From positions 1 to 64,000 of the forward strand of contig JAUNKK010000005.1 of NCBI GenBank assembly GCA_030532825.1: DNA of 64,000 nt, written 5' to 3'. Positions 8,259-17,076 of this stretch are shown piece by piece. The number at the start of each line of letters is the position of its first letter. Within the stretch, counting starts at the first letter, position 1. A program made the position numbers and the translations under genes. The notes beneath the pieces were generated by a model. The model made no database searches, was not told where the DNA came from, and was given only the letters and a program-made list of their open reading frames with translations. The stretch comes from Propionibacteriaceae bacterium (GTDB taxonomy: Bacteria; Actinomycetota; Actinomycetes; Propionibacteriales; Propionibacteriaceae).

Positions 8259-9033
8259 GTTGCCCCCAAGCCCGCAGTCGCGAGGACAGCAGCACAATCA
8301 GCACCGCCAACACGATGAGCACCAGCGACAGCGCCAGCGCGATATCCGAGTCCGATTCACGCAACAGATAGATCTCCAAGGGCAGCGTCCGGGTGATACC
8401 CTGCAACGACCCGGCAAAGGTCAAGGTGGCCCCGAACTCGCCGAGCGCCCGGGCAAAGGACAACGCGACCCCGGAGGCCAGGGCCGGGGCCATCACGGGC
8501 AGGGTGATCCGCCAAAACACCCGGTTCGGGCTGGCCCCCAGGTTCGCCGCCACCCGCTCGTAACGCCCTCCGAAGGAACGCAACGCCCCCTCCAGGGACA
8601 CCACGAGGAAAGGCAATGACACAAAGGCTTGAGCGATGATGACCGCGGCCGTGCTGAAACCGACCTCCACGCCGACAGTTGCCAGCGGCGCGCCCACGAG
8701 CCCGCGTCTCCCAAACGTCACCAGCAACGCCAGGCCAGCGACGACCGGTGGCAGAACCATGGGGACCGTGACGAGGGTGCGGATCGCCGAGGTCCACCAC
8801 CCGCCGCTGCGGGCCAGCACGAGCGCGACGGGGACCCCGATAGCAACGACCAGGAGCGTCGAGATCGTGCAGGTCAGCAGGCTGAGACGCAGCGCATCAT
8901 GGGCGCGCTGCGAGGTCAGCAACGCGGGCAGTTGCGCCCAGGAGACCCGGGCGAGCATCCCCAACAGCGGGCTGACCAGCAGCAGCACCCCGATGCCGAA
9001 GGGCGCCCAGGCCCACCTAGGGAACTGGTTCAC
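8251..9033 (-). CDS. modB: Molybdate ABC transporter permease
   Basis: The gene starts at GTG 9033, overlapping the modA stop as GTGA, and gives about 260 residues. Five or six hydrophobic segments are visible, starting with ALPFGIGVLLLVSPLLG-like residues near 12-30. The cytoplasmic EAA loop that docks ModC is read as GAxxxxxFWRITLPVMAPALASG. Longer upstream frames would overlap modA and have no hydrophobic character. It forms the membrane channel of the ModABC molybdate (and possibly tungstate) importer. Confidence 0.93.
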   Translation of the reverse strand: MNQFPRWAWAPFGIGVLLLVSPLLGMLARVSWAQLPALLTSQRAHDALRLSLLTCTISTLLVVAIGVPVALVLARSGGWWTSAIRTLVTVPMVLPPVVAGLALLVTFGRRGLVGAPLATVGVEVGFSTAAVIIAQAFVSLPFLVVSLEGALRSFGGRYERVAANLGASPNRVFWRITLPVMAPALASGVALSFARALGEFGATLTFAGSLQGITRTLPLEIYLLRESDSDIALALSLVLIVLAVLIVLLSSRLRAWGQRD

Positions 9034-9806
9034 TGGGCTGGGCCGAAGCCGTACTTCGCTAGCACCGCGGCACCTTCCCCGGTGATCTTCGCGATGAACG
9101 CATCGGCCCCGGCGGGATCCTTGGCGTTCTTGACCTTCGCGATCCAATAGGTGTTGGGGTCTTCGTTCGCCCCGGGAATCTCGAAGGTTTGGACGGCTTC
9201 ACCGGCGCTGGTCGCGTCGGTGGCATACACCATCCCAGCGTCGGCTTCGCCGGATGAGACCTTGCCGAGCACGTCGGTGACCTTGGACTCCTCGGAAACC
9301 GGCTGCAGCGTGATGCCGGTCTTCTCCGCGAGCTTCACCGTCGCGGCGCCGCATGGCACCTCCACGGAACAGATCACGAGCCTCTTGCCGTCCAGCGAGG
9401 CGTCGAGGCCGGTGACGCCGCCGGGGTTGTCGGCTGGGGTGATGAGCACGAGGTGGTTGGTGGCGAACATGACGGGGTCGCCGTCGATCAGCCCGGCCGC
9501 CACGGCCTTGTTCATGTTCTTCTGATCGGCAGAGGCAAACACATCGGCGGGGGCGCCGCCCTGCATCTGGTCAACCAGCCCGGAGGAGCCGTCGAAAGAG
9601 TAGGTGGCGGGCGCGATCTCGGGGAACACCTTGTTCAGCGACGCAGCCGCGAACACGACGACCCCCTCCGTGGTGCTGTCCCCGGCCGGGGAGGAGATCG
9701 TGGGGCTGGGGCTGTCCGTGGCGGGGGTCGTCGTGTCCTGGCCTTGCGTGGCCGAGCCGCAGGCGGACAGGAGCAGGGCTGTCACGAGGGCTGCTATACG
9801 TTTCAC
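9030..9806 (-). CDS. modA: Molybdate-binding lipoprotein
   Basis: The start is GTG 9806, giving 258 residues that open VKRIAALVTALLLSACGS, a lipoprotein signal with LLSAC lipobox. A Thr/Ser/Pro-rich tether follows, then a periplasmic-binding-protein type II fold. FAAASLNKVFPEI is the usual ModA opening and DVFASADQKNM a recognisable ligand-side loop. The earlier in-frame start at 9932 lies inside the regulator gene and lacks a signal peptide. It is coupled by GTGA to both the regulator upstream and modB downstream. It captures molybdate outside the membrane. Confidence 0.95.
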   Translation of the reverse strand: MKRIAALVTALLLSACGSATQGQDTTTPATDSPSPTISSPAGDSTTEGVVVFAAASLNKVFPEIAPATYSFDGSSGLVDQMQGGAPADVFASADQKNMNKAVAAGLIDGDPVMFATNHLVLITPADNPGGVTGLDASLDGKRLVICSVEVPCGAATVKLAEKTGITLQPVSEESKVTDVLGKVSSGEADAGMVYATDATSAGEAVQTFEIPGANEDPNTYWIAKVKNAKDPAGADAFIAKITGEGAAVLAKYGFGPAQ

Positions 9807-10210
9807 TTGGTTCGTCCTTCGATGGTTACGTTGGTTGCCTTGATGACCGCGGTGGCAACCGATCCGGGTTCGAGGCCGAGTTCCTGGACCGCCTCCGTGG
9901 AGATCAGGGACACGATCCGGTAGCGCCCGCACTGCATTTCAACTTGGCTCATCACCTGGTCGGAGGTGACCTTGGTGACCAGGCCCGTCAGGTGATTGCG
10001 AGCCGAGCGCCGTCCCAGGCCCTCATCCATGGCATTCAGCGAGTCGTCGGCCAGTTCGACGGCGAACTGGGCCAGCTCCGCGCCGTCGATGGCCCGTCGC
10101 CCTGCCTCGTCGTGTTCGGCCTTGAGCCGACCGGCTTCGATCCATCGCCGCACTGTGTCGTCGCTGACACCCAGCAGCACCGCCGCAGCAGATATCCGTA
10201 TTTTCTCCAT
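9803..10210 (-). CDS. HTH-molbindin fusion regulator of molybdate uptake
   Basis: The protein has 135 residues. Residues 3-50 form an excisionase-type HTH (LLGVSDDTVRRWIEAGRLKA). Residues about 70-132 form a Mop/TOBE molbindin domain (NHLTGLVTKV through AVIKATNVTIE) that binds molybdate. This layout is simpler than E. coli ModE and is common in actinobacteria. It is first in an operon with modABC (GTGA overlap with modA) and is divergent from mog. A nested inverted repeat lies just upstream (10220-10246). The natural reading is an autorepressor that shuts mod off when molybdate is plentiful. That logic is inference. Confidence 0.85.
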   Translation of the reverse strand: MEKIRISAAAVLLGVSDDTVRRWIEAGRLKAEHDEAGRRAIDGAELAQFAVELADDSLNAMDEGLGRRSARNHLTGLVTKVTSDQVMSQVEMQCGRYRIVSLISTEAVQELGLEPGSVATAVIKATNVTIEGRTK

Positions 10211-10219
10211 AAATTTGAG

Positions 10220-10246
10220 CTTATCATCCGCGAAAGCGGAAATAAG
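10220..10246. promoter_or_regulatory. Nested inverted repeat, candidate Mo-regulator operator
   Basis: The 57-bp gap between the divergent HTH-Mop regulator and mog holds CTTAT (10220-10224), TCCGC (10227-10231), a GAAA loop, GCGGA (10236-10240) and ATAAG (10242-10246). Both arm pairs are perfect complements. The position suits an operator that controls both directions. It does not resemble the E. coli ModE box. Confidence 0.55.
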
Positions 10247-10267
10247 GCCCTTGGGTAGGGTGAGGTT

Positions 10268-10774
10268 ATGACACGCGCCACCGTCATCACTTGTTCGGAT
10301 CGCGCCGCCAGCGACGTCTACGAGGACCGCTCCGGCCCGATCCTCCGTTCCGCCTTGACCGACCTGGGCTTTGATGTGGCCGAAGCGGTCATCGTCCCCG
10401 ACTCCGCTGAACTGATCCGGGACGCCGTACTCACCGCGCAGCGCGACGGCGCCCGCATCATCTTCACCACCGGCGGCACGGGCATCAGCCCGACCGACGT
10501 CACCGTCGAAACCGTGCGTGGCCTCCTCACCTACGAAATCCCCGGCCTCATGGAGGAGGTGCGGCGCGTCGGCGCCCAGAAGGAACCGCGCGCCCTGCTT
10601 TCCCGCGGTGTCGCGGGCGTCCTAGACGGCGACCCGCGGGCCGTCGTGATCAATGCCCCTGGCTCCCGCGGCGGCGCCCGCGACACCATCGCCGTCACCG
10701 GCCCGCTGCTAAAACACCTCGTCGAGCAACTCGACGGCGCCGATCACGACCTCACCCGACCGGCCTCGCGCTAG
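10268..10774 (+). CDS. mog: Molybdopterin adenylyltransferase, MogA/MoaB type
   Basis: The 168-residue protein is of MogA/MoaB fold. It opens RATVITCSDRAASDVYEDRSG and contains the nucleotide-binding signature FTTGGTGISPTDVT near residue 69 and PGSRGGARD near 136. It adenylylates molybdopterin ahead of Mo insertion by MoeA. It is the only plus-strand cofactor gene here and is divergent from the molybdate regulator operon. Its stop overlaps the moaC stop tail to tail by 4 nt. Confidence 0.93.
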   Translation: MTRATVITCSDRAASDVYEDRSGPILRSALTDLGFDVAEAVIVPDSAELIRDAVLTAQRDGARIIFTTGGTGISPTDVTVETVRGLLTYEIPGLMEEVRRVGAQKEPRALLSRGVAGVLDGDPRAVVINAPGSRGGARDTIAVTGPLLKHLVEQLDGADHDLTRPASR

Positions 10775-11235
10775 CGCTTCCAGTCGCCCGACCGTCCCCC
10801 AGATTTCGCGACGACCCGGGCGCCGGTGATCTCGGCTAGGCGGTCGATGCCCTTGATCATGTCCACGACGGCGAGGGCCGCGACCGTCACGGCCGTCAGC
10901 GCCTCCATCTCCACGCCGGTGCGGTCCGCGGTGCGCACCGTCGCGGAGATCGCAACCCCGTCATCCAGCACCTCGACGTCCACGACGACGCCGTGCACCC
11001 CGATCACGTGAGCCAGCGGCAACAGGTCCGGTACCTTCTTCGCGGCGGCGATCCCGGCGACACGCGCCACGGCCAGCACGTCCCCTTTCGGCACCGTCCC
11101 GTCGCGCAGGGCCGCCACCACCTCGGCAGAGCAGCGGACGACAGCTTCCGCGGTAGCGGTGCGGACCGTGGGTTGCTTGGCAGTGACGTCGACCATACGG
11201 GCCTGTCCGCGACCGTCTAGGTGAGTGAACTCCAT
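10771..11235 (-). CDS. moaC: Cyclic pyranopterin monophosphate synthase
   Basis: MoaC turns the MoaA product into cyclic pyranopterin monophosphate. The start at ATG 11235 (MEFTHLDGRGQARMVDV) gives 154 residues, the normal family length. The extension to 11289 overlaps moeA and is rejected. Conserved motifs are GDVLAVARVAGI, KKVPDLLPLAH, and GVEMEALTAV with the D-M-I-K-G-I-D block near the C-terminus. It is last in the long minus-strand nar/Moco run, 4 nt after moeA. Confidence 0.95.
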   Translation of the reverse strand: MEFTHLDGRGQARMVDVTAKQPTVRTATAEAVVRCSAEVVAALRDGTVPKGDVLAVARVAGIAAAKKVPDLLPLAHVIGVHGVVVDVEVLDDGVAISATVRTADRTGVEMEALTAVTVAALAVVDMIKGIDRLAEITGARVVAKSGGRSGDWKR

Positions 11236-11239
11236 GGGG

Positions 11240-12442
11240 TCACACCCTAAAACACGCGACGCGATCCCCGGCGCACACCTGGGAGACACCGACGGGAATC
11301 ACGGCCAGCGCCTCGGCGGACGCGAGGCTGGCTACCAGGTGGGAACCAGAGCCAAGACGGTGCACCGGCAGCGCCCCGTTATCGGTGAAGACAACGGGCA
11401 GGTATTGGGTGCGGTCCACAGGCCCCGACCAACCATCGGCGGCCACCGCCTCGAAGATCTCCAGCGACGCTGACCACCCGCCCAGCGCACCGATCACCGG
11501 CCGAGCGAACACCCAGGCCGACACGAACACGCTCACCGGGTTTCCGGGCAGGCCAAGCATCGGGACCCGCCGCCCGTCCCCGGCGGATAGCAGGCCACTG
11601 GCCTGGGGTTTGCCGGGCTGCATCGCTACCTTCGCGAACTCAATATCGCCCTCAGTGACCTGCCGCACTACCTCGAAGGCCCCGACGGAGACCCCGCCGG
11701 TCGTCAGCACGAGGTCCGCGTCGGCGGCTGCGGTCAGCGCCGTCGCGAACTCCCGCGGGTCGTCCGAAACCACCCGCGCGACGGCGACCTCCGCCCCGAA
11801 CTGCCGCACCAGCCCCGCCAGCAGCAACGAATTCGAGTCGGGTATCTGCCCGGGGCCTAGCGCCTCGCCTGCCGGGACGAGCTCCGAGCCCGTCGCGAGA
11901 ACCGCCACCCGAGGCCGTCGCACCAGCGGCACAGCGGCATAACCGACGGAGGCCGCCGACGAGGCTGCCGCCGGGCCCCACCGCAGCCCCGCCTGCAACG
12001 CGACCTGCCCGGGCTGGATGTCCTCGCCGCGACGGCGCACGTGTCGACCCGCCGCCACCGGCTCCAGCACCCGAACCTCGGGTGGCAGGGCAGCCGCCCC
12101 GGTCGGCTGGTCGGTGAGCTCCACGGGAACGACGGCGTCAGCCCCCGGTGGCAGGGGCGCCCCGGTCATGATCCTGGCGGCCTCCCCTGCCCCGACCAGC
12201 GGCAGGTCGCGGGCCCCAGCCGGAATGTCGCCCACCACCCGGAGCACCGTTCTGGGGTTGAGGTCCTGGGAGCGCACCGCGAAGCCGTCCATGGCAGAGT
12301 TGTCGAAGGGTGGCACGGGCAGCCGGGCGGGCATGTCCTCCGCCAGCGCCCGGCCGTCCCCGGCGCCGATGGGGCAGACGTCTGCTGCCAGGCGGGTGAC
12401 CAGCCCCAGCACCCGGGCGAGGTGTTCTTCGACGGATCTCAT
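11240..12442 (-). CDS. moeA: Molybdopterin molybdenumtransferase
   Basis: MoeA ligates molybdate to adenylylated molybdopterin. ATG 12442 overlaps the moeB stop as ATGA and gives 400 residues. Family motifs are PPFDNSAMDGFAVR near residue 50, PGADAVVPVE near 105, VLTTGGVSVGAFE near 240 and MLGLPGNPVSVFV near 295. Together with mog it completes Mo insertion. The ATGA coupling matches the translational style of the whole cofactor cluster. Confidence 0.95.
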   Translation of the reverse strand: MRSVEEHLARVLGLVTRLAADVCPIGAGDGRALAEDMPARLPVPPFDNSAMDGFAVRSQDLNPRTVLRVVGDIPAGARDLPLVGAGEAARIMTGAPLPPGADAVVPVELTDQPTGAAALPPEVRVLEPVAAGRHVRRRGEDIQPGQVALQAGLRWGPAAASSAASVGYAAVPLVRRPRVAVLATGSELVPAGEALGPGQIPDSNSLLLAGLVRQFGAEVAVARVVSDDPREFATALTAAADADLVLTTGGVSVGAFEVVRQVTEGDIEFAKVAMQPGKPQASGLLSAGDGRRVPMLGLPGNPVSVFVSAWVFARPVIGALGGWSASLEIFEAVAADGWSGPVDRTQYLPVVFTDNGALPVHRLGSGSHLVASLASAEALAVIPVGVSQVCAGDRVACFRV

Positions 12443-13173
12443 CGCGACCTCCTCAGCGGCACATAGTTCCAACGCGACCGCAACGCATCAAGCACCGCCA
12501 CCCGCCCCACGAGCGGCTCGCCTAACCCGGCCAGCAGCTTGATCGCCTCGGTGGCCTGGAGAGTGCCCAGCTGGCCCACCATGGCCCCCAGCACCCCGAT
12601 GTCCGTGGCCTTCGGATAGGCGTCGCCTGGGGGTTCGTGGGGGATGAGGTCTCGCAGGTACAGCCGGTCGCCGTGGACATCCGGCACCCCGAACACGCTG
12701 CACTGGCCCTGCATCCCGACGGCAGAGGCCCACACCAGCCGCGTCCCTGACTGCTCCGCCGCATCCGAGATCAGGAACTTCGCGGCGAAGGTGTCGCAGC
12801 AGTCCAGCACCAGATCGAATTGCGGAAACAGCCCGGCCGCGCGCTCAAAGGTCAGATACTCCTGGAAGGCCTCGACGGTCACCTCAGGGTTTAAGGCCAC
12901 CAGCCGCTCCGCCGCCGAGTTGGCCTTCGGCCACCCCAGGCAGGTGTGCAGCACCTGGCGTTGCATGTTCTTGAGCTCAACGATGTCGCCGTCGACCACT
13001 CCGATACGCCCGACCCCGGCCGCCGCCAGATACGGTAGGGCGGCCGAACCCAGCCCCCCGGCCCCAATCACCAAGACGGCTGAGGCTAGCAGCCGCTCCT
13101 GGCCTTCGGCGCCAAGGCCGACGATGTCGATGTTGCGGGTGTAACGCTCCCGCTGCTCGGAGGTCAGGGGCAT
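12439..13173 (-). CDS. moeB: ThiF/MoeB-type adenylyltransferase for MoaD
   Basis: The product is about 244 residues. The nucleotide-binding GAGGLGS is near residue 39, DGDIVELKNMQRQ follows, and the adenylating Arg is within that block. It activates the C-terminal GG of MoaD before sulfur transfer. There is no C-terminal rhodanese domain and I see no paired CxxC zinc motif, so it is a minimal MoeB. The ATG at 13173 is used. The GTG at 13182 is possible and would give three more residues. The 5-prime end overlaps moaE by 10 nt. Confidence 0.9.
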   Translation of the reverse strand: MPLTSEQRERYTRNIDIVGLGAEGQERLLASAVLVIGAGGLGSAALPYLAAAGVGRIGVVDGDIVELKNMQRQVLHTCLGWPKANSAAERLVALNPEVTVEAFQEYLTFERAAGLFPQFDLVLDCCDTFAAKFLISDAAEQSGTRLVWASAVGMQGQCSVFGVPDVHGDRLYLRDLIPHEPPGDAYPKATDIGVLGAMVGQLGTLQATEAIKLLAGLGEPLVGRVAVLDALRSRWNYVPLRRSR

Positions 13174-13574
13174 TGCAACCACTCGTGGGTGCCGTCGACC
13201 AGGAACTGCTTCTTCCAGATCGGCAGGCGCGCCTTGATCTGGTCGATGAGCTCGTCGAGGCAGGCGATGGCCTCTTTGCGGTGCGACGCGGCGACGGCCA
13301 GGTATAGGGCCACCCCGCCGATCCCGAGCCGCCCGACGCGGTGTTGCACGGCGATGCGATGCACCCGGCCTTCGAACTCGGCCACGATTTCCCGCAGCAC
13401 CTGCTCGGCGGATGGGTGGCCAACATATTCGATGCCGGTCACGGCTACCCCGTGATCGTGGTTGCGCACCACACCCGCAAAGCTCACGACGGCACCGGCC
13501 CGCACATCCTGAACCTGGCGCAGCAGGGCGTCGCAGTCGATGTACGTGTCCACCACGGCGACATCACAGTTCAA
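13164..13574 (-). CDS. moaE: Molybdopterin synthase catalytic subunit
   Basis: The 136-residue MoaE has VSFAGVVRNHDHG near residue 29, EYVGHPSAEQ, then VQHRVGRLGIG and AVAASHRKEA with the catalytic basic residues, and KARLPIWKKQFLVDG near the C-terminus. It forms the heterotetramer with MoaD (encoded at 23603-23842) and makes molybdopterin dithiolene. It lies between moeB and narK in the same orientation. Confidence 0.95.
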   Translation of the reverse strand: MNCDVAVVDTYIDCDALLRQVQDVRAGAVVSFAGVVRNHDHGVAVTGIEYVGHPSAEQVLREIVAEFEGRVHRIAVQHRVGRLGIGGVALYLAVAASHRKEAIACLDELIDQIKARLPIWKKQFLVDGTHEWLQCP

Positions 13575-13584
13575 GGCGTCACCC

Positions 13585-14955
13585 TCAGCTGGGTTTCGCT
13601 GCGCCCTTGCGGGCGTAGCGCCACCACGTGATTCCGATGCAGGCTATGCACCAGACGACACCGATCCAGTAGAACACCACCGCGCCCAGCATGGACAGGC
13701 CCACGCCGAACAGGAACGGACCGAACGCGGCGACGGCCGCCGTCCAGCCGATCACGCCACCGGCCTGGCGGCGCTCGAAGATCATCGGCATTTGCTTAAA
13801 CGTGGAGGCGTTGCCGATCCCGGAGAACAGGAAGATGGCGAGCATCCCCCACAGGAACTGATTAAACCCGCCTTGCAGGGCCGCAGCGCTGGAGGTGTCG
13901 GGGGTCAGCGCCGGGATCGTGAAACCGATGGCCGCGACGAGACCGACGCCGGAGATCAGCGTCCAGATCGCCCCACCCATCCGGTCCGTGAGAGGCGAGA
14001 ACAGCACGCGCGCCCCGGCCCCCACCAGCGGCCCGAGGAAGACGTAGGCGACGGGGTCCGGCACCGTATAGCCGTCGATGAGGACCTGCCCGTCAGCAAC
14101 GATGGCCGAATTACCCGAGCCATAAAGGTTGCCCATCAGCAACCCGAACTGGGCCGAGAGTCCGGAGAAAGTACCGAAGGTCATGATGTAGAGCAGCGTC
14201 ATCCACCAGGTGTCCTGGTTGCCGAAGATGTCGAACTGCTGCCGGATATTGGCCTTCACTGGCACGGACCGCAGCACGATGTAGGCCCAAATGGTCACTG
14301 CCAGGACGATCGGCACATAGACCAGCCCCGCATTCTGGTAAAACACCTCCTGCGTCCCGCCGCCGGGCGCCGCTACCAACTGGGCCGACCCGACCATCCC
14401 GAAGCCGATCAGCCACGGGGTCAGCAACTGCACCAGCGAGACCCCGAAGTTCCCGACCCCGGCCTGAATACCAAGGGCGGTGCCCTGCGCCTTGCGCGGG
14501 AAGAAAAACGACGTGGACGGCATGAATCCCGAAAACGCGCCGCCACCGATGCCCGCAAGGAAGGCCAGCAGCATCAGCACCCAGTAGGGCGTATCGACGC
14601 TCTGGATTGCGAAGGCCCAGCCGATCAGCGGCAGCGCCAGGGCTGCGGTGGTCAGCGTCACCATCTTGCGGGTACCCATGATGGGGGGCAGCACCATCCA
14701 CACCAGACGCAGCAGTCCACCCGACAAGCCGGGCATGGCCGCCAGCCAGTACAGCCCAGCCTTGTCGATGTCGAACCCGAGAGCCGTGAGCTTCGGAACC
14801 AGCGCGCTGGGGAGGAACCAGGCAGCGAAGCACAGGGTGAGGCTGACCGTGGTGACGGTCAGCGTGTTCCAGGCGAGTTTCTTATCCCACTTCGCCTCGT
14901 CCTCCGGGTCCCATTGCCGGAGCCAGTCGCCATCCGTCGCTAGCTTGGTGCTCAT
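13585..14955 (-). CDS. narK: Nitrate/nitrite transporter, NarK2-like MFS
   Basis: The 456-residue MFS protein has about 12 membrane segments and two nitrate-signature glycine-rich stretches, AFLAGIGGGAFSGF near 132 and FSGIGNASTFKQMP near 392. The N-terminus (WDPEDEAKWDKKLAWNTL) is typical of NarK2/NarU-type proteins, which exchange nitrate for nitrite. Its ATG shares a base with the stop of the preceding transporter gene (TAATG), so the two are coupled. It exports the nitrite made by NarGHI while taking in nitrate. Assignment to exchange rather than symport is by family resemblance. Confidence 0.9.
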   Translation of the reverse strand: MSTKLATDGDWLRQWDPEDEAKWDKKLAWNTLTVTTVSLTLCFAAWFLPSALVPKLTALGFDIDKAGLYWLAAMPGLSGGLLRLVWMVLPPIMGTRKMVTLTTAALALPLIGWAFAIQSVDTPYWVLMLLAFLAGIGGGAFSGFMPSTSFFFPRKAQGTALGIQAGVGNFGVSLVQLLTPWLIGFGMVGSAQLVAAPGGGTQEVFYQNAGLVYVPIVLAVTIWAYIVLRSVPVKANIRQQFDIFGNQDTWWMTLLYIMTFGTFSGLSAQFGLLMGNLYGSGNSAIVADGQVLIDGYTVPDPVAYVFLGPLVGAGARVLFSPLTDRMGGAIWTLISGVGLVAAIGFTIPALTPDTSSAAALQGGFNQFLWGMLAIFLFSGIGNASTFKQMPMIFERRQAGGVIGWTAAVAAFGPFLFGVGLSMLGAVVFYWIGVVWCIACIGITWWRYARKGAAKPS

Positions 14956-16250
14956 TATTCACCATCCTCATTGATTGTGGCCGCCACGACTGCGGCAGCC
15001 GACTTCGTTGTGCCTTGGCGCGGCATCTGGAGGATCGTCACGTGCATCCAGATGGCGCAGGCGGCCACCAGCGCGAAGAGGCAGACGAACGTGCTCGTCG
15101 GGAAGCCAGACCAGGTCTTGGTGTAGGCAAACAGCGGCGGCAGCACGAAGCCGCCGAGGCCGCCCAGCATCCCGACGAGCCCTCCCACGGAGCCGACGTT
15201 GTCCGGGAAGTACTCGGGGATGTGCTTGTAGACGGCCGCCTTGCCGATGCCCATGGCACACCCCAGCAGAAACACCAAGAGGACGAAAGGCACGAGGGTG
15301 ATGATGTTGTTGGGAATGATGAGCAGACCGCTGGTGAGCAGCATCCCAGCAAACGTCCAGTACATCGCCCCACGGGCTCCCCAGCGATCGCTCAGCCACC
15401 CGCCCAACGGCCGCAGCAGCGAAGCCGGGAAGATAAACGTCGCCGCCAGCAGACCAGCGTCTCGCAGACTGATGCCGAAGTTGTCGGTGTAGTACTTCGG
15501 CAGCCACGCCGACAGCGCCACGTAGGCGCCGAACACGGCAACATAATAGAGGCTGAATCGCCACACCCGGATGTGGCGCAACGGCTGCAGCATTTCCCGG
15601 ATCGGCTTCGATGATCCGGGCGCCCGGTCCACTCTGGGCACCACCAGCCACGTCACGACGCCCACGATGACGAGTAATACGGCGTAGATGACCGGGATGA
15701 GACGCCAGCCGCCCTGGACGCCGAAGACGAAGACGGCACCCGATGTGGCGGTGATCAGCGCCGGCCCGATGAACTTCGTTACCGAGGCGCCGACATTGCC
15801 GGCTCCGAAGATGCCGAGCGCCAGGCCTTGGCGGTCCTTCACGAACCAGGCCGAGTTCCAGGCCGTGCCCACCGAGAACAGGTTGCCGGCGAAGCCCACG
15901 AGGAAGGCCAGCACCAGCAGCATTACGTAGTTGTTCGCTACGGACACGAAATAGGCGGGGATCGCGGTAGCGAAAAGCATGAACAGCGTGACCCGGCGCC
16001 CGCCGATCCGGTCGGTCAGGATCCCCGCGGGCAGCCGCCACATGGAGCCGTTCAACACGGCGAAGGCGGAGATCCAGGACAGTTGTTCGTCGCTCAGCCC
16101 CAGCTCCTCCTGGATGGGGATGCCGAGGATGCCGAACATCAGCCATACCGCGAACATCAGTGTGAACGCGATGGTGGACATGGTCACCACCCGCACGGCG
16201 CCCGGGCCGGTGTCGTGGACGGCGTCAACCTCAATCAGGTGCTTACTCAC
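14955..16250 (-). CDS. narK: Nitrate transporter, NarK1-like MFS
   Basis: The 431-residue MFS protein starts at GTG 16250. Characteristic segments are FGILGIPIQEELGLSDEQLSW near 40-60, LVGFAGNLFSVGTAWNSAWF near 117 and GCAMGIGKAAVYKHIPEYFP near 330. This is the NarK1 pattern, associated with proton-driven nitrate uptake. Having a NarK1 and a NarK2 side by side lets cells start respiration with symport and continue with exchange. It lies 27 nt after narI in the same run, so co-transcription is likely. Confidence 0.9.
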   Translation of the reverse strand: MSKHLIEVDAVHDTGPGAVRVVTMSTIAFTLMFAVWLMFGILGIPIQEELGLSDEQLSWISAFAVLNGSMWRLPAGILTDRIGGRRVTLFMLFATAIPAYFVSVANNYVMLLVLAFLVGFAGNLFSVGTAWNSAWFVKDRQGLALGIFGAGNVGASVTKFIGPALITATSGAVFVFGVQGGWRLIPVIYAVLLVIVGVVTWLVVPRVDRAPGSSKPIREMLQPLRHIRVWRFSLYYVAVFGAYVALSAWLPKYYTDNFGISLRDAGLLAATFIFPASLLRPLGGWLSDRWGARGAMYWTFAGMLLTSGLLIIPNNIITLVPFVLLVFLLGCAMGIGKAAVYKHIPEYFPDNVGSVGGLVGMLGGLGGFVLPPLFAYTKTWSGFPTSTFVCLFALVAACAIWMHVTILQMPRQGTTKSAAAVVAATINEDGE

Positions 16251-16277
16251 GTGGTTCTTTCTTGGTGCGAAGTGGGG

Positions 16278-17075
16278 TCAGCGACGGCTGCTGTGGTTGT
16301 CGGGGGTGCCCACCGGGTCCCAGCCCCGGCCTTTGATGGTGGCCGAGGCGCGGTCGCGTGGGCTGTGCGAGCGGTACACGATGTAGGGCCGGAACAGGTA
16401 ATGCACCGGCGCGGAGAACGCATGCACCAGCCGCGTGAAGGGAACGGCGGCGATCAGCACCAGGCCCAGCACGATGTGGGTCTGGAACTGCCAGGTGGCG
16501 GCTTTCATGGCCTCCAGGTCCGGCTGGAAAGTAAACAGCGAACGGAACCATACCGATACTGTCTCGCGGTAGTTGTGGTGATGACCCTCGGGGGTGTGGT
16601 CGCCGGTCAGGGTGGCCACCATGCCCACCCCAATCACCGTCGCCATGAGTACGTACATCAGCTTGTCGTTGAGCGTCGTCGCCCGGACCACCGACTTCGT
16701 AGCGAACCGGCGCCACAACAGCATCACCAGGCCAACGACGAGGGCAACGCCCGCCAGGCCACCGCCGTAGAGGGCACCCGCGTGGTACATCTCCTGGCTG
16801 ATCCCGGCCCAGTCGGTCAGGGCCTTCGGCACCAGCAGCCCGACGACATGCCCCAGGAACACCGCGAGCATCGCGAAGTGGAACAGTGGGGAGGCGACTT
16901 TAAGCAGCTTCGACTCGTACAGCTGGGAGGAGCGGGTGGTCCAACCAAACTGGTCGTATCGGGCGCGCCACACGGTGCCACCGATCAGCACCGCCGCTGT
17001 GAGATACGGGAGAACGCCCCACAGGAAGATGTCTAGCCCGGTGACCGGACTCTCGGTGTTCAGCAGCGCATGCAT
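16278..17075 (-). CDS. narI: Respiratory nitrate reductase, cytochrome b gamma subunit
   Basis: NarI, 265 residues, anchors NarGH to the membrane and passes quinol electrons through two b hemes. Five hydrophobic segments are visible. Candidate heme ligands include the histidines of SPLFHFAMLAVFLGHVVG and of TWQFQTHIVLG plus RLVHAF. The His-rich GDHTPEGHHHNYRE loop is a feature of actinobacterial NarI. It follows narJ by a single base. Confidence 0.95.
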   Translation of the reverse strand: MHALLNTESPVTGLDIFLWGVLPYLTAAVLIGGTVWRARYDQFGWTTRSSQLYESKLLKVASPLFHFAMLAVFLGHVVGLLVPKALTDWAGISQEMYHAGALYGGGLAGVALVVGLVMLLWRRFATKSVVRATTLNDKLMYVLMATVIGVGMVATLTGDHTPEGHHHNYRETVSVWFRSLFTFQPDLEAMKAATWQFQTHIVLGLVLIAAVPFTRLVHAFSAPVHYLFRPYIVYRSHSPRDRASATIKGRGWDPVGTPDNHSSRR

Positions 17076-17076
17076 C

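Noticed and set aside
13540..14943. 467-codon plus-strand ORF opposite narK
   Set aside because: Composition is Gln/Arg/His/Glu-rich as expected from reverse-strand reading of a membrane protein gene. No family features.
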